Assembly (NCBI GenBank): GCA_946811695.1
Contig: OX328124.1
Coordinates: forward strand, 61,440,704-61,504,703
DNA length: 64,000 bases
Source of the DNA: Gonocerus acuteangulatus
Lineage: Eukaryota > Arthropoda > Insecta > Hemiptera > Coreidae
Direction: 5' to 3'
In this document: in pieces, positions 12,415 through 24,036 of the stretch
How the letters are laid out: every line of letters begins with the position of its first letter
Numbering within the stretch: the first letter of the stretch is position 1
Position numbers and translations under genes: made by a program
The notes under the pieces: model-generated
Databases searched by the model: none
Told to the model about the DNA's origin: nothing
What the model saw: only the letters and a program-made list of their open reading frames with translations

Positions 12415-12600
12415 GACTCGTGAAAAAGATGTGGGACTCAACAGTACGAGCTAGGAGAGGAAGGACCAGACTAAGATGGCTAAATGATCTGGAGGGTGAT
12501 TTACAAAAGCTAGGAGTTAGGTACTGACGGACTCTAACTCAAGATCGTGACCAAAGAAGGTGGCGGAAGCCCAGCTCCTTGAAGAACTGTAGCTTTAGTT
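12415..12600 (+). pseudogene. LINE ORF2 C-terminal tail relic (GRPRLRW type)
   Basis: Plus-strand translation gives RRGRTRLRWLNDLEGDLQ, then KLGVRY, a stop, and TLTQDRDQRRWRK. This is the conserved last segment found after the RT domain in many arthropod RTE/CR1-like LINE proteins (GRPRLRW..D...DL..L....W...A.DR..WR). A stop and a frame change make it non-functional. The upstream part of the element is absent. Confidence 0.6.
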
Positions 12601-12819
12601 AGTTAGTTTCGTAACCGATTGCATAGTCGGCCAATAATAACCAAGAAGCTGTTATATCCCAATTAATCTAACCAATCAACGAATGTCAACACGAAAATAT
12701 TCACTGTAAAATGTACCCAAATTTTAATTGGAAATGAGAGTAGAAAACATAAACAATGTAACATTATACGCCTACAATAAACGACAGTAATTTCTAGGAT
12801 ACCGTTTAGAATAAAATAC

Positions 12820-12962
12820 CTTCGTTTTAGCGCGGTTCCTCCCTATCTCCATAGGGAGAACCCGCTTATGAGGTTGACCTCATGACGCAATCCGGAAGTG
12901 TCGACTAGAAACTTTCTCGTTTCAGACCCCATAGAATACGAAAATAATAGGTGGTTCAAATT

Positions 12963-13005
<43 letters not shown>

Positions 13006-13640
13006 GCTTGTCTGTTCGCGCTCCTGACGGCTCAAAAATGGTCCGATTTTGATGAAATTTGGTACAAAAATCTGTCTTCTAATTTGAAAGGTCAAGTTCG
13101 TTAACCAGCAGAATCCGCCCAATGGAAGATCGCGTTTGGGGCGCAAAAAAAATCGTAACGCTTACGTTTTTGAGTTTATATGCTTGCAGGTACTTGTTTT
13201 ATAAGTTTCTTAACATAGGAAAACGAATGAAACCATTTTTAATGCGATATCTGTAACCGTTTTTGAGAAAAGTGGAATCAATGTTTTTGCAAGTCATTAT
13301 TTTTTTGTGGGTACTTAGAATCGCGGGATTCAATTGAAATTTTTCCTACATCTTGGAAATTAATCCCAACTAAGATGTTTAAATTTTGGTTATATTAGGA
13401 ATTTAGGAAGTTTGCGAAAATAAATATTTTATTAATAGACATGAAAAGTTTTCGGATCTTTATACATTTTCCGAATTATCTCGATAACGGTTGGGAAATC
13501 GTGGTAAGTGGAAAGTAACCATTTAAATGCTTACTAAATTCTCTACAAAAAAGGTTCTGAAGCAATATTCGATGGGGCAACGTCAATCAGAGATATAAGC
13601 GCTTAAAACTTAAAAAGTGTTTCTTTTGAACGGGTTTTTG
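12820..13640 (+). repeat. R-TA repeat, plus-strand copy with (TA)n at 12965-13005
   Basis: Starts with TTTTAGCGCGGTTCCTCCCT, passes through the GTCGACTAGAAA and TTTCAGACCCC blocks, has a (TA)n tract at 12965-13005, then the TGATGAAATTTGGTACAAAA block, the GTTAACCAGC block, and the middle region to about 13640. The 3' terminus seen in other copies is missing. Open frames across it are fortuitous. Confidence 0.75.
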
Positions 13641-14520
13641 TCTTTGTTTATCTTACTTTTTAATTGATTGTCTTTTATTATAATTGCATTTATCAGTGAA
13701 ATTAATATTGTAGTAAAATAAGCTAAGAAACTATAAAAGGTATTGGTAATAAGTTTGTAATGGCTGTGGAAATCAAGATGGCTGTGGCTAACCATGATGG
13801 CGTATACATAGTTTGTTTTGAATTCTCCTATCTATATAACCTTCCTCCTGATACAACTGAAGTTATAATTATTTCTTATTTTATAGAAAGATTTAACCCA
13901 CGAGAGAATGGACTTTTATTTGCCATGAAGCACATATTTACAGTTGATTATTACAGTGAAACAAGTGTTGGGGTTAATTAATTGTCTGTATATTGGTCAG
14001 AAGGTCCCAACAAAGAATAAATAAATAATGGGCGTGTTCATAAAATAATAAATATATTCCTCTTGAATAAATAAAATAATAAAATTAAACTTCAATAAAT
14101 AAATAAAATGACACTGTCAATTAATAATTTAAATAAATAATTGTTCATAAATAAAAAGTGTTCATAAATTAGAATCATAGTTATCGGAGTTCAATAGTAC
14201 GGTATGACGTCACTGGAGATGATGTGCGGATCTCCATGCGGAGAGTTGGTAGCCGGGAGCTTGGGTCTCGCTGGTACTGCTTGAACTGAGAAGGTAACCT
14301 AGGGTTATCGCAAGCTGCCTTAAATCTAGTAAAAAGTTCAGTACTTGCGGATAAATCCTAGTGCACCGAGATGTTGGGCTGGTTTTGGTGGATCTCTCGG
14401 AGCAGCCAGCAGGATACAAATTGCTAGGAGAACGACACTTGGCTTAAACTGCTGAGATGCCGAATCCTCCGGTTATCTGCTCACTATCTGGATACTAACT
14501 CCTTAACTCTAACGGTAAAA
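13641..14520. other. intergenic DNA upstream of the gag-like ORF
   Basis: 13980-14160 is rich in AATAAATAAA-type runs that resemble a retroposon tail. 14200-14470 has balanced composition and no motif. It may be the 5' region of the element that carries the ORF at 14799-16052. Confidence 0.3.
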
Positions 14521-14524
14521 ATTA

Positions 14525-14578
14525 TTCCCGCGGGAAAGCTCCATTAAAACTTTAGTGCAGCGGGCTTTTCTCCCGCGG
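14525..14578. repeat. pair of CCGCGG palindromes
   Basis: TTCCCGCGGGAA at 14525-14536 is a perfect palindrome, and TCCCGCGG recurs at about 14570-14577, so the two can also pair with each other. The role is unknown. It lies about 220 bases upstream of the gag-like ORF and may belong to its 5' UTR. Confidence 0.45.
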
Positions 14579-14798
14579 AAAAATATAATTTAAAACAAGC
14601 TCCGCTACACAAGAACAGCTGTGCGTGTTTGTTTTAAAGTTAGTGGAAAAAAGTTGTCTTCGGTTTTCTTGATATAATTAGGATAACGAAGACTTATTTA
14701 CTCAGATTTTTGTGCAAGAGTGCAATAAGTGACCTGTGGTAAGCCAGAACTCAATTAATTATATTTTAGTAACCCACCAAAGGTAAATATTTGACATA

Positions 14799-16052
14799 AT
14801 GAATCCACAGTTGAAGCTAACCTCCAATGTTCAAGTCCCAATAACCAATAATGTCTCTGTTTAATCTCATTGTAGTGATAATGTAACAATCCCTGGGAAA
14901 ACATTATGCCCTAGCGAGAATGCAATTGTTCTAAAAACTGTAAAAGGATTAAAACAGGATGATTATATGCAAAGTTTGCTTGATATTGTTGAACCTAAAT
15001 CTGTTAAATTTATCTCCTATATTTCAAGAGGTAGATTTTGTGCTCACTTAAGCAATAAAATTAAAGTTGATAGATTGATTGACGAACATCCTTTTGTATC
15101 TATTGGTGATCATGAAATACCAATAAAACGTCTACTTGAGCCATCAAAAAGGGTTATTGTTTCTAATGTTTTCCCTGTAATCCCTAACGAAGCTATCGAA
15201 AATGCCTTGAAGAGGTTAGGTGTTGGCATAGTAACGCCTGTCCAGTGTTTGAAAGCTAGTCTTCAAGATCCACGCTTAGCTCATGTGCTTAGCCATAGGA
15301 GACAGCTGTTCATTAATCCTGAACATAGCAACATGTTACCTTTCTCTTTGGTTATAAGAGTGAAAGAATTTTCTTGGAAAATATATTTGACTACAGAACG
15401 CATCAGCTGTTTTATTTGCAAAGGCAATCATTTAGCTGCCGTGTGTCCAGTTCAACGTAAAGTTAATATTGAAATCAGTGAACCTGATCATATTAACGTC
15501 GATGGAAGAATAAAAATTGCACATGAAAGATGCACAAAATTCACTGAAATAACTAAAGAGACAAATACTATCAGAGCCCATTCAAATAGTGATGAGCCTG
15601 AACCAACAGATCCTGAAGTGGATCTACTCAAGATAAACGAAGAAAATGCTCCTATCGTAGAAGAAGGAACCACCGTCCGTCGGAATTCGCTCGATGTTTC
15701 TCCTTCGGAAGGAAGCGATGAACTTATGGATATGGACTTGGACTTGAAATTGACAAAGTTATTGCAGCAAAGTGCTGCGAGATTACAACTGATTGAATCA
15801 CTGGAAGCTTCAAAATCCCCTTCGACGGATAGTGATGTTCACTTAGATCCTCCTCCCCTAGAAGATATTAGCCCTGGAAGTGCAGCTGCTAACACGGAAG
15901 CAAAGAAAGCAGGGGCTCCGAAAGGAAATCCAAAAGATAAAAAGGTGAAGAAGGCAGAGGGATTAAGAAGGAAAGGAAGAACCACTCCGAAATCTGAAAG
16001 AACTCAGGCAAGAATCAAAAACAAAGAAGAACACAAAATACTTACAAAGTAG
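14799..16052 (+). pseudogene. orphan gag-like (LINE ORF1-type) zinc-knuckle protein, one premature stop
   Basis: From the ATG at 14799 the frame runs 417 codons to TAG at 16050-16052, broken only by TAA at 14862-14864 (codon 22). From ATG 14967 it is open for 361 residues. The middle (KRLLEPSKRVIVSNVF and on) resembles the RNA-recognition-like part of LINE ORF1 proteins. It is followed by CFICKGNHLAAVCP, a zinc knuckle one residue short of the usual CX2CX4HX4C spacing. The C-terminal third is acidic, then strongly Lys/Arg-rich. No endonuclease or RT ORF follows before the R-TA fragment at 16460. It could be a 3'-truncated LINE, a gag-only element, or a relic of a captured ORF1. Confidence 0.6.
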
Positions 16053-16459
16053 AAACAGTAGTTTTTAAGTTCTTGTTAAGGTACTACGCACAGCTGTTCC
16101 ACTTGTTGTCAATAATTTGTTATTTTTGCTTTAATATGGTGAAATTAATTTTCTTATTCTTCGTTAATTTCTTTAATGTTCATGATTTTATTTTTATGTA
16201 ATTTTCAAAATTCTACACTTAAATTGCACATTGTAATAATGAAATTAAAGGAGAAAATCGCATTGTTGCGAGGCTCCTAAAATAAAATATATATATACAG
16301 TGAAACGAATTTGCTAGTAAAACAAGGAACTTAAAATGACAACGAATTTTCGGTGGTTTGGAATAGAGCCTTCTGAGTAGTAGTCGTAGAGTGAGTACGT
16401 TTTCATTACATAATTGTATTAACCTATTCAGCATTCCTCAAGAATGAGTATTAAGAATT
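16053..16459. other. flank of the gag-like ORF, no gene
   Basis: AT-rich sequence ending in AAAATAAAATATATATATA at about 16277-16297, which could be the 3' end of the element carrying the gag-like ORF. Nothing coding is seen. Confidence 0.3.
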
Positions 16460-16572
16460 ATCCGCTTCTGTGTAAGTTGGCTACTGTCAGTTTGTGATGC
16501 CTAATCTACTCCACTTCTTCGAGATGTACGGAACCGCGCTAAGATGACGCAGTTCCTGCGAGTCGGACTTTT
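16460..16572 (+). repeat. R-TA family 3' end
   Basis: CTGTGTAAGTTGGCTACTG, then CTTCTTCGAGATG, then GGAACCGCGCTAAGATGACG, GTTCC and GTCGGACTTTTT. The same order is seen at 40435-40640, and the last part matches the 3' termini at 5830-5880, 27310-27352 and 53222-53262. A GGAAC/GTTCC hairpin is possible at the end. Confidence 0.6.
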
Positions 16573-17137
16573 TGCATTTATAAGTTTACGAAGACACAGA
16601 AATTAATTGGAACATAAGTACGCATAAATGATTTTTTTTTCTTTCAGAGCCACGTAATATTTGTTCCCAGGCCTTAATGATTTCATAATTCTATGAATAT
16701 GGAGCATCGAAGAAACGTCCGAATATTATAAATGTTTCAATTATCGAAGTACTTTCGTGAACAAATTACAATGGATACCTTAATTTGAGAATGAATTCCT
16801 CATGTTGAAGACACCGAAGGAAAGCGGCTGACTAATGCATTACAAGATCTTGAAAGGTTGGTTCGTCATCTCCAGTGACTAAGTCTGGGATTTTATGGGC
16901 TTGGCATAATAAAGAGCTTATTATGGAGATGGATAATCCTGAAGGACACCTTTATGACAAATTCCTTAGGAACATCTTTCTTCTTGTGGTGAAAGGTTTT
17001 AGGGACCTATAGTTTTCTTACATACCAAAGAAATTATTGCGTTCCTAACACCTATTACCTAATATGAAATGATTTCGTAATATCTTAAAGAAACCTGAAG
17101 TGTCCTTGTTGGTTGCTCCTACACATGTGTGTGTATT

Positions 17138-17138
<1 letters not shown>
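16573..17138. other. intergenic DNA, nothing recognised
   Basis: No open frame with a motif and no clear repeat. Confidence 0.3.
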
Positions 17139-17199
<61 letters not shown>

Positions 17200-17430
17200 C
17201 GCCTTGAAAAAGTTTTTTCAAGTAGGAGCTTCATATCTAAGCACATTCCGCCGGCGGTTACATTGTATCTGAATATCTTGTTTAAAATAACGTATATGAC
17301 CAGCAACCAATACTCAAGCTTAATTCGACTTGGAAATTATTTTTACAACACATGTTCCTCGTTGGTTAGGGATCATGTCTACTGACTTTCGTTGAAATAA
17401 AGGAAAAATAACGACGGTATGTACCAAAAC

Positions 17431-17500
<70 letters not shown>
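17139..17500. repeat. two (TA)n microsatellites flanking unique sequence
   Basis: (TA)n tracts lie at 17139-17195 and 17432-17500. Between them is a segment containing TTTTTACAACACATGTTCCTC at 17340-17360, which recurs near 34240-34260, so it is probably part of an unclassified dispersed repeat. Confidence 0.6.
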
Positions 17501-17506
<6 letters not shown>

Positions 17507-17669
17507 TAGAAAATTATTTACTTTAATAATTTCAGGGAAATATTATCACAATGTAACAAACAAACCATGCAAAGCATATGGCTACCAAAGGGGTTAACCA
17601 CTGTCCAAATATGAACGGAGAATGTGGCAGCTTTAATCTTCTAAATGTGACTAAAATTGAACTCAGAAC

Positions 17670-17884
17670 ATGGGCGTATATAGAAAATAATTTCGGAGGG
17701 ACAGGGAAAATTTCGGGGGGGGGGGGGGCTGAGACCTTTTCCGGTGTATGGAATATTCTTTATGAACTAAATGATCTTATTTAATTTATTTTTAAGGATT
17801 TTATGAAATTTTTACCGATCCACTCAAAATTTCGGGGGGGGGGGCTGCAGCCCCCTCAGCCCCCCCCCCCTTATATACGCCCAT
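17670..17884. mobile_element. MITE-like element with ATGGGCGTATATA ends and G/C runs
   Basis: Terminal inverted repeats ATGGGCGTATATA (17670-17682) and TATATACGCCCAT (17872-17884) bound a 215-bp element. Its arms contain AATTTCGG followed by long G runs and, near the right end, long C runs. A diverged copy lies at 33711-33951. It has no coding capacity, so any transposase would act in trans. The superfamily is not identifiable from these ends alone. Confidence 0.6.
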
Positions 17885-19812
17885 GACTCAGGATGCATGT
17901 AATGAGCAAAAGGAAGAGAAATTGTTTAATATCTCGCATTTACTGACGGGAAAGGAACCTACTGGAAGGTTGCAAGTCATAAGGTTGGGAATTTCCCTGG
18001 GTTCTGCTTTTCATACAACCCTTTCTCTTTTATAAAGCACCTTTACACAAAGTGTCTGTACATCATCCAGAGACATTTTGGAAAAACAGAAAAGTTCTGC
18101 ATCATCGCCATACAACATACTAAGCTAATTATTAACATTAACGTCAAAATGAGAAAATTAATTTAATGATTTAAATTACAGAAACAACAATTTTTGATTA
18201 CTGATACGTTCTCGTACCGCAAGAATACTTATTATAAGATTATGACATATATCACTATGTATTATTATGTTTCAAAGTTAAAAAGTTCGTTACTACACAC
18301 TATTCTTCAATAATTTTTTATGTTCTCTACATGTTTCATCTCATCCTGACGCCTCTTTAGGGACACTTAAAAACTAGCAAGATCAATCATCGTTACTTGT
18401 GAAAAGTCCTTTGAAATCTATTGTTTTAAGATAAATATAGAATTCCCAAAAGAAGTGTTAGTCGTTTTATGGCAATTATGGTTTATTAAATTTAAAAATA
18501 TTTTATACAGATATTATTTTTTTTTATTAATTTTCTTTTACCTGTTTTTAATTATATGCATGTTTTCTTTTATTTTACGTTTTATTGGGTTTCTCTCCTT
18601 ACCTATATATTTTAACAGTGTTAAAATTAATTAATTAAAATTGAAGAGACTGGCATCAAAACTGCTTTAGTGGATGATGCTATGAAAAATAGCCAAACTT
18701 TTAATTTCGACACTGTTGAAATAAAAATGGTTAATAGTCAAGCTTCTGCCACATGAAAAATGTTGCAGTCTCACGTATTCTTTGGGAGGGGGGGAGGGTG
18801 CGCCTTTGAACAATTAGGCTTCACAATTAGTGGAATGGTGAGATTTCGGCTTACGTAAAGGCACGTAATAGGTTATGTGTAACCTGGTATGATAAATGGA
18901 TTAACGTTAATAATCAGAATTGTATTGACCTTCCGTTTGGTATACACAAATATACGACTTGTTTAAAGCAAGATTCTCCTACCCCTTCTATGTCAATGGT
19001 GACAACCAGTAGATAGGATTAGGTGCTTGGTCATCCATGTACAAAAAAAAAAAAAAAAAAAAAAAAAGGAAATAAAGAAGAAGAATAACCTAACCTAAAG
19101 AAATAATAATAAAATATTTTAATCAAAGAATATAAACAGTTTTATTATAAAATACTATTTTTTTATTGATTAATAGTTTACTTGATTTCTTAAGTGTTTG
19201 GATGTATATGCTACCTATCTCACTATGACAATTCTTACAGAATTGTTGGAGTCTGCGTTGTCTTTAGTCTTTCAGAGCGTGTTTTCATTTTTTTATAGTT
19301 TTTTTAGGTGTGTTTTGAGTTCTAGTGTGCCCCAGTAGGCTGTGGCTTTTATGTTTTTCTATTTAAAAATATGATTTACGGCTTTGACTTTATACGGTTT
19401 AAATAAATGGCAATTCCTGTAGTTTAAAATAAGCAATTTTTTAATAATAAAAATATCACAAATCAGAGAAGGACAAGGTCATCATTAGAAGAAGGAGTGT
19501 CAAATTATTATAATTCAAGGATATAGAATAGGCTCTATCCCCTATGGATCGAGGCAGTATCCTTGATTAATAACATGTCATTAAGGAGAAGTAGCCATTT
19601 CTAGTAGTGGGTCATGCGCAAGCTCTGTAACGGCAGGATGTACATTTCGTGTATATATATTACGACAGTTTTTAGGAATGGTTTAAAATGTTCATAATTC
19701 ACTTTGGCAACAATTGGAAAGTTCGAATAATTAATAAAGCCTTCACTCATACTTTACACAGAGTTAGTTTTACAATTCAAACGTGTTTCACTGATAAAAT
19801 TTTCATTTTGTT
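17885..19812. other. intergenic DNA, nothing recognised
   Basis: AT-rich. A short G-rich run (18785-18800) and a poly(A) run (19043-19067) after CATCCATGTAC suggest a decayed retroposon tail. No gene signal. Confidence 0.3.
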
Positions 19813-19880
19813 TCAAATATATTTTTTTGTGTGTTTAGCGGCGTATCACCGTTTGGGCTATCAACGCCGGTGTTTAAAAT
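19813..19880 (-). repeat. SINE/LINE 3' tail fragment
   Basis: On the minus strand it reads CCGGCGTTGATAGCCC, then GTGATACGCCGCTAAACACA plus an A-rich end. It matches the tails at 9690-9765 and 63020-63060. Confidence 0.5.
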
Positions 19881-19967
19881 ATTGTTTTCAATATTAATAT
19901 CAAACCCTCCTTTCTGAGTTTAGACGTGGCCTCCATCAGGCTGTAAGTTTTATTTTTTTAACATGAT

Positions 19968-20007
19968 CCCCCTGAAGAGGCACCAAAAAGGTGCGAAACA
20001 TCTCGGG
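19968..20007 (+). ncRNA. hammerhead-like ribozyme motif A (5' side of the Penelope-like element)
   Basis: The order is CCC, CTGAAGA, G, stem II GCACC/GGTGC around AAAAA, GAAAC, ATCTC, GGG. It has the conserved CTGANGA and GAAA boxes, an NUH-type site (CTC here instead of GTC, which is less favourable), and a short stem I (CCC/GGG). One extra G lies between CTGAAGA and stem II, as in the other three copies. Penelope-like elements are known to carry compact hammerheads. It lies 258 bases upstream of the Penelope reading frame. Confidence 0.5.
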
Positions 20008-20264
20008 AGGAAATGAAGTTGGTGATACTGTTTAGTGAAGTTTTTTATTGTTGACCTTCCGGCTACGACGAAAATTCGAATATTTTTTTTCGAAACCTTC
20101 CAAAATGAATGAATATAACCCAATGAGACAATTAATATAACCCATATTATTGGTAGTAAATAAGTGTTTGTTTTAAAATTGTTATTTTAATAAATAAATA
20201 AATTTACCTTCTTCTAACTTCTTTCCTTTAAAAGTATTTATTTACACTTTATAATACCATTGCA

Positions 20265-22531
20265 ATGATATTTTATCATCATATATTTCCATCATATATA
20301 TCCATCACTGAAACAGATAGGATTAATATGATAACGGACGTAGAATACATGCTTGACAACGTGGACATTACAAAGAAGGAAAAGAATAAAATCAGACAAA
20401 AAAGTGTAAACTTATTAAACAAAAACGAAAAGGCAATTTACTTTAAAAACATTCCTGACCATACAGACATTTTACTGGCTGAAAAATTAAATCAGTATGA
20501 AAGACTACTAGGAAGTTTAAAAAAGACAATCCCGATGTTTTAATAATAAAAGCTGACAAATCAAACGAGACAGTTTTAATCGACAGACATACGTACAATC
20601 TTAAAATGGAAAACATACTGAATGATAAAAACGTGTATAAGCAAATTGATTACAATCCAACTACTAGTATAAAAAATAAGGTTATTAAATATTTGGACAA
20701 GTTGGTACACTAACGCTATCTAAATAAATTTGACAAAACCAAATTAGTTAATCATAATTGTTTGACCCCCTTAATTTATGGACTTATTAAATTGTACAAA
20801 ACAGGTATGCCTTTACGACCGATTATGAGTGGCTGCGAATCCCCAATACAAAAATTAGCAAAAATGTTAGCAAACTATTTAAAACCATTTAGTGAAGATA
20901 ACCCTTTCGATATTACCAATGCGACGCATCTTATTGACAATTTAAAGAATACTATGATTTTAACAGGTTTTAAATTACTTTCATTTGACGTGGTTAACAT
21001 GTTTCCAAACATTCCGGTAGATTTGGCAAATCATAAGTAATAATTGGACGCAGATAAAAAAACATACTAAGATAAAAAATAAAGTGTTATTTATTGAAGG
21101 AATCAGTTTATGTTGTAAATTCAGGTACTTTCAATTCAATAAAAAGACATATAAGCAACTGTACGGAATTCAGATGGGAAACCCGCTCTCAATTGCTGTT
21201 AGTGGAATAGTGATGAATTGGATTCTTAATGAAATCATTTCGGAGGTTCCAATTAAGATTCAATTTTTGTACAGAGACGTAGACGATCTTACTTTATGTG
21301 TAAAGGAGGAGGAAATGGATAAGCTTTTAGAAACTTTTAACAACAAATATAATAATATACAATTTACCAAAGAGTTGAAACCTGATAAAAGATTAAACTT
21401 TTTAGACATAGAACTAATCAGAAATGAGGATCATTTTATTAAATACAAATCGAAACCAAAGACGTATCATTCAACAGGAATGATTAATTTTTATTCCAAT
21501 CACCCGCTTAATTTCAAAAAGAATATTTTATACAATCGGACAATATCAGCTCTGCATAGAACTTCCTCTAAGTATTTTGCGAAATAAAAAATAAATTGCG
21601 AAATATGTTTCAAGAAAACAACTATCCTAGAGCATTAATAGAGCAGCAAATAAAAAGGGCAGAGAAACGTATATTGTACACAAAAAGACCAACTGAACTT
21701 CCGAATAAGCAAGACAAATATGAATTTAAACCTGACATTTTTAGCATATCTGACGACTTCTTTAATGACATAGAATGCAAAAGGAAAAGAAAATATTCTG
21801 ATACTATCACTGAGTCAATGCCACCTAAAAAAAATAAATTAGTTTCAGATTTGCTTAATAAAGATACTGAAAATAAAAACAAGCGCAAACGAGATCAAAA
21901 CGATAATCCTCCTGAATCACAGAAAAAGCAAAAGTTATTACAGACAAGTATTCAAAAATTCTTTATGAAAAATACGATTTTAAATAAGCAAATAGCTTAG
22001 AATGAGCATTTATATCTACAAAAGAGAAAACAGATATTAAAAAAAGCAAATGACAAAGATTTGAATGAAATAAATCGATATTTTACTTTTCATTACCATC
22101 CTTCAAAAGCCAATAGACTTAAACAAATATGTAAAGACGTCGGTAAAATAAGTTGGAAATATGGGAACAAAATAGAAAATAGTTTTAGCAATATTAAGGA
22201 CAAAATTAAACCAACAAGTACAAAGAACAATATATACAAAATTCGATGTAACGATTGCAACGCATGCTACAATGGGGAATCGGCACAGCTATTGCAAAAG
22301 AGAATCGTGCAACACGCAAAAAGCATAGACACAAACGAAAACAGGACAACATTGACAGAACACGCACTAACTTTAAAACATAACTTTAATTTTAGAGACG
22401 TTCATATTTTAAATAAAGAAAGGAACTCACTAAAAAGAAAAATCAAAGAAAATGTCTATATAATTAAGAATTCAAACACCGCCATAAATAAAAAAAACAG
22501 ATTTAAAGAATGTGCACCAAATTTTTTATAG
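20265..22531 (+). pseudogene. Penelope-like element ORF: reverse transcriptase plus GIY-YIG endonuclease, broken
   Basis: Pieces of one long protein lie in order on the plus strand: 20265-20543, 20544-20713 (another frame, closed by TAA 20711-20713), 20762-21040, 21084-21587, 21596-22000 and 22061-22531. The N-terminal part has the KADKSNETV and PLRPIMSGCESP blocks of Penelope RTs. The catalytic block reads YRDVDDLTL (21276-21287 encode DVDD, where YVDD is usual). The Lys-rich linker is followed by a GIY-YIG domain (NIYKIRC..C..CYNGES, 22228-22281, then the Arg and the EH...H region). At least five stops or frameshifts inactivate it. It is a typical EN+ Penelope-like element, which uses GIY-YIG to cut targets. 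Confidence 0.9.
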
Positions 22532-22820
22532 TATTATAAATTAAATCTCACGAAAACCTTTTTACCAATAATCGATACCATTGAAATAGCTAAAAAATCG
22601 ATACAAACCAGCCATATTCATTATCACAGATGACTTTTCAGTATTACGCTTGACTCTAGCTAGACAACACGACGAGAGGACTTCCTGATAAGGTAGGATT
22701 AAGATTGAGATAAAATATTATATGTTCATATGTAAATTTATTTAAGGAAAGGATAGATATATATTAGTATACAAAAATTATAAGTTTAAGATTTACAAAA
22801 ATTATTGTTGAATAGGAAAG

Positions 22821-22858
22821 CCCCTGAAGAGGTGTGAAAAGGCACGAAACATGTCGGG
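22821..22858 (+). ncRNA. hammerhead-like ribozyme motif B (3' side of the Penelope-like element)
   Basis: The order is CCC, CTGAAGA, G, stem II GTG/CAC with an 8-base loop, GAAAC, ATGTC, GGG. The cleavage triplet would be GTC. Stem III is minimal (ACATGT palindrome), as in the small type I hammerheads reported from Penelope-like elements. It lies 290 bases after the GIY-YIG frame. The segment from 22649 is shared with the copy at 36428, which places the motif in the element's terminal repeat. Confidence 0.65.
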
Positions 22859-22945
22859 CGAAACATACAAAATAAAGTAGTTAAAGTGAAAAAAGTGTGT
22901 ACTACTTTATCGACCCCCTGCCAAAAAAAGAAACAAGAAAAAGTG

Positions 22946-22948
<3 letters not shown>

Positions 22949-23026
<78 letters not shown>
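22949..23026. repeat. (TA)n microsatellite
   Basis: Pure TA dinucleotides directly abutting the 61-bp inverted repeat at 23027-23153. Open frames translating to alternating Tyr-Ile are artefacts. Confidence 0.95.
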
Positions 23027-23029
<3 letters not shown>

Positions 23030-23153
23030 ACTATACTTTATTTTTGATCTTCACCTCAGCCAATTTTATTAATGAGCTAATTACATTTCCACAATGTAAT
23101 TAGCTCATTAATAAAATTGGCTGAGGTGAAGATCAAAAATAAAGTATAGTGGA
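23027..23153. repeat. perfect 61-bp inverted repeat, 5-base loop
   Basis: 23027-23087 and 23093-23153 are exact inverted complements around TCCAC. Perfect identity implies recent origin or gene conversion. A second hammerhead-associated inverted repeat is at 36054-36305, so this may be part of the Penelope terminal structure, where inverted partial copies are common. Confidence 0.9.
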
Positions 23154-23198
23154 AATAATTTATACCTCGGAAAATCCTTATGGATAATCCCTAACATG

Positions 23199-23201
<3 letters not shown>

Positions 23202-23267
<66 letters not shown>

Positions 23268-23400
23268 GAACTTTTTTTTTTTTTTTGTTAACTTTGGTAA
23301 AACGTATGAAACGTCGGAATGTTTCATTGGCAACTTACGGATTAAACCCATGTCGTAAGTAGGTTTTCCTCCTGGGGGGAGGAGGAAAGAAACATGATAA
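23202..23400 (-). repeat. diverged R-TA relic with (TA)n
   Basis: (TA)n at 23202-23264 is followed by a T run and AAACGTATGAAACGTCGG, then a hairpin region (CCTCCTGGGGGGAGGAGG). The order matches an R-TA 5' half in minus orientation, but identity is low. Confidence 0.4.
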
Positions 23401-23854
23401 AACCTAATAAACATAACTGCCGTCCAATAATAAACAAAATGCGGTAAATCGAGAACCAATGTTTGGAGTGCAGTAATTGTAAAGAGGATAAAAGTGTTTC
23501 ACAGTATTTTATAGGAAAGTCTTGAGAGAAGTGAAAGCACCGAAGGATAGAGAACTGTCTTATTTTTTTAAAAAAGCATCTATCTCTAAAGAGTACAAAG
23601 AGTCCTTTGATCTGTAGTTTGAGTGAAGGGTAAATTGGTTGTCTTTGTTATCGAACGCTCCAAGAATGTATAACGACACTTCACTTTTCATATGAACGTA
23701 TAACATGACAAATGGAAACATAATGAGTCTTTGATTGTAATAGTAGCATAAATAATGTAGTAATTATTACGTATTAGTCTCTGTTTGTAATAATATTTTT
23801 GTAACATTGTCGTTCGTCCGTCCCAAAAGGCCAGTGTTATTAAAGCGAAAAACA

Positions 23855-23875
23855 ATATATATATATATATATATA

Positions 23876-23920
<45 letters not shown>

Positions 23921-23987
23921 GTATATATATATATATAATGTATATATATATATAATGTATATATATACATATATAATGTATATATAT

Positions 23988-24031
<44 letters not shown>
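23855..24031. repeat. compound (TA)n tract with regular ATGTA interruptions
   Basis: A TA tract broken by TAATGTATA units at several irregular intervals, suggesting higher-order duplication within the microsatellite. Confidence 0.9.
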
Positions 24032-24036
<5 letters not shown>

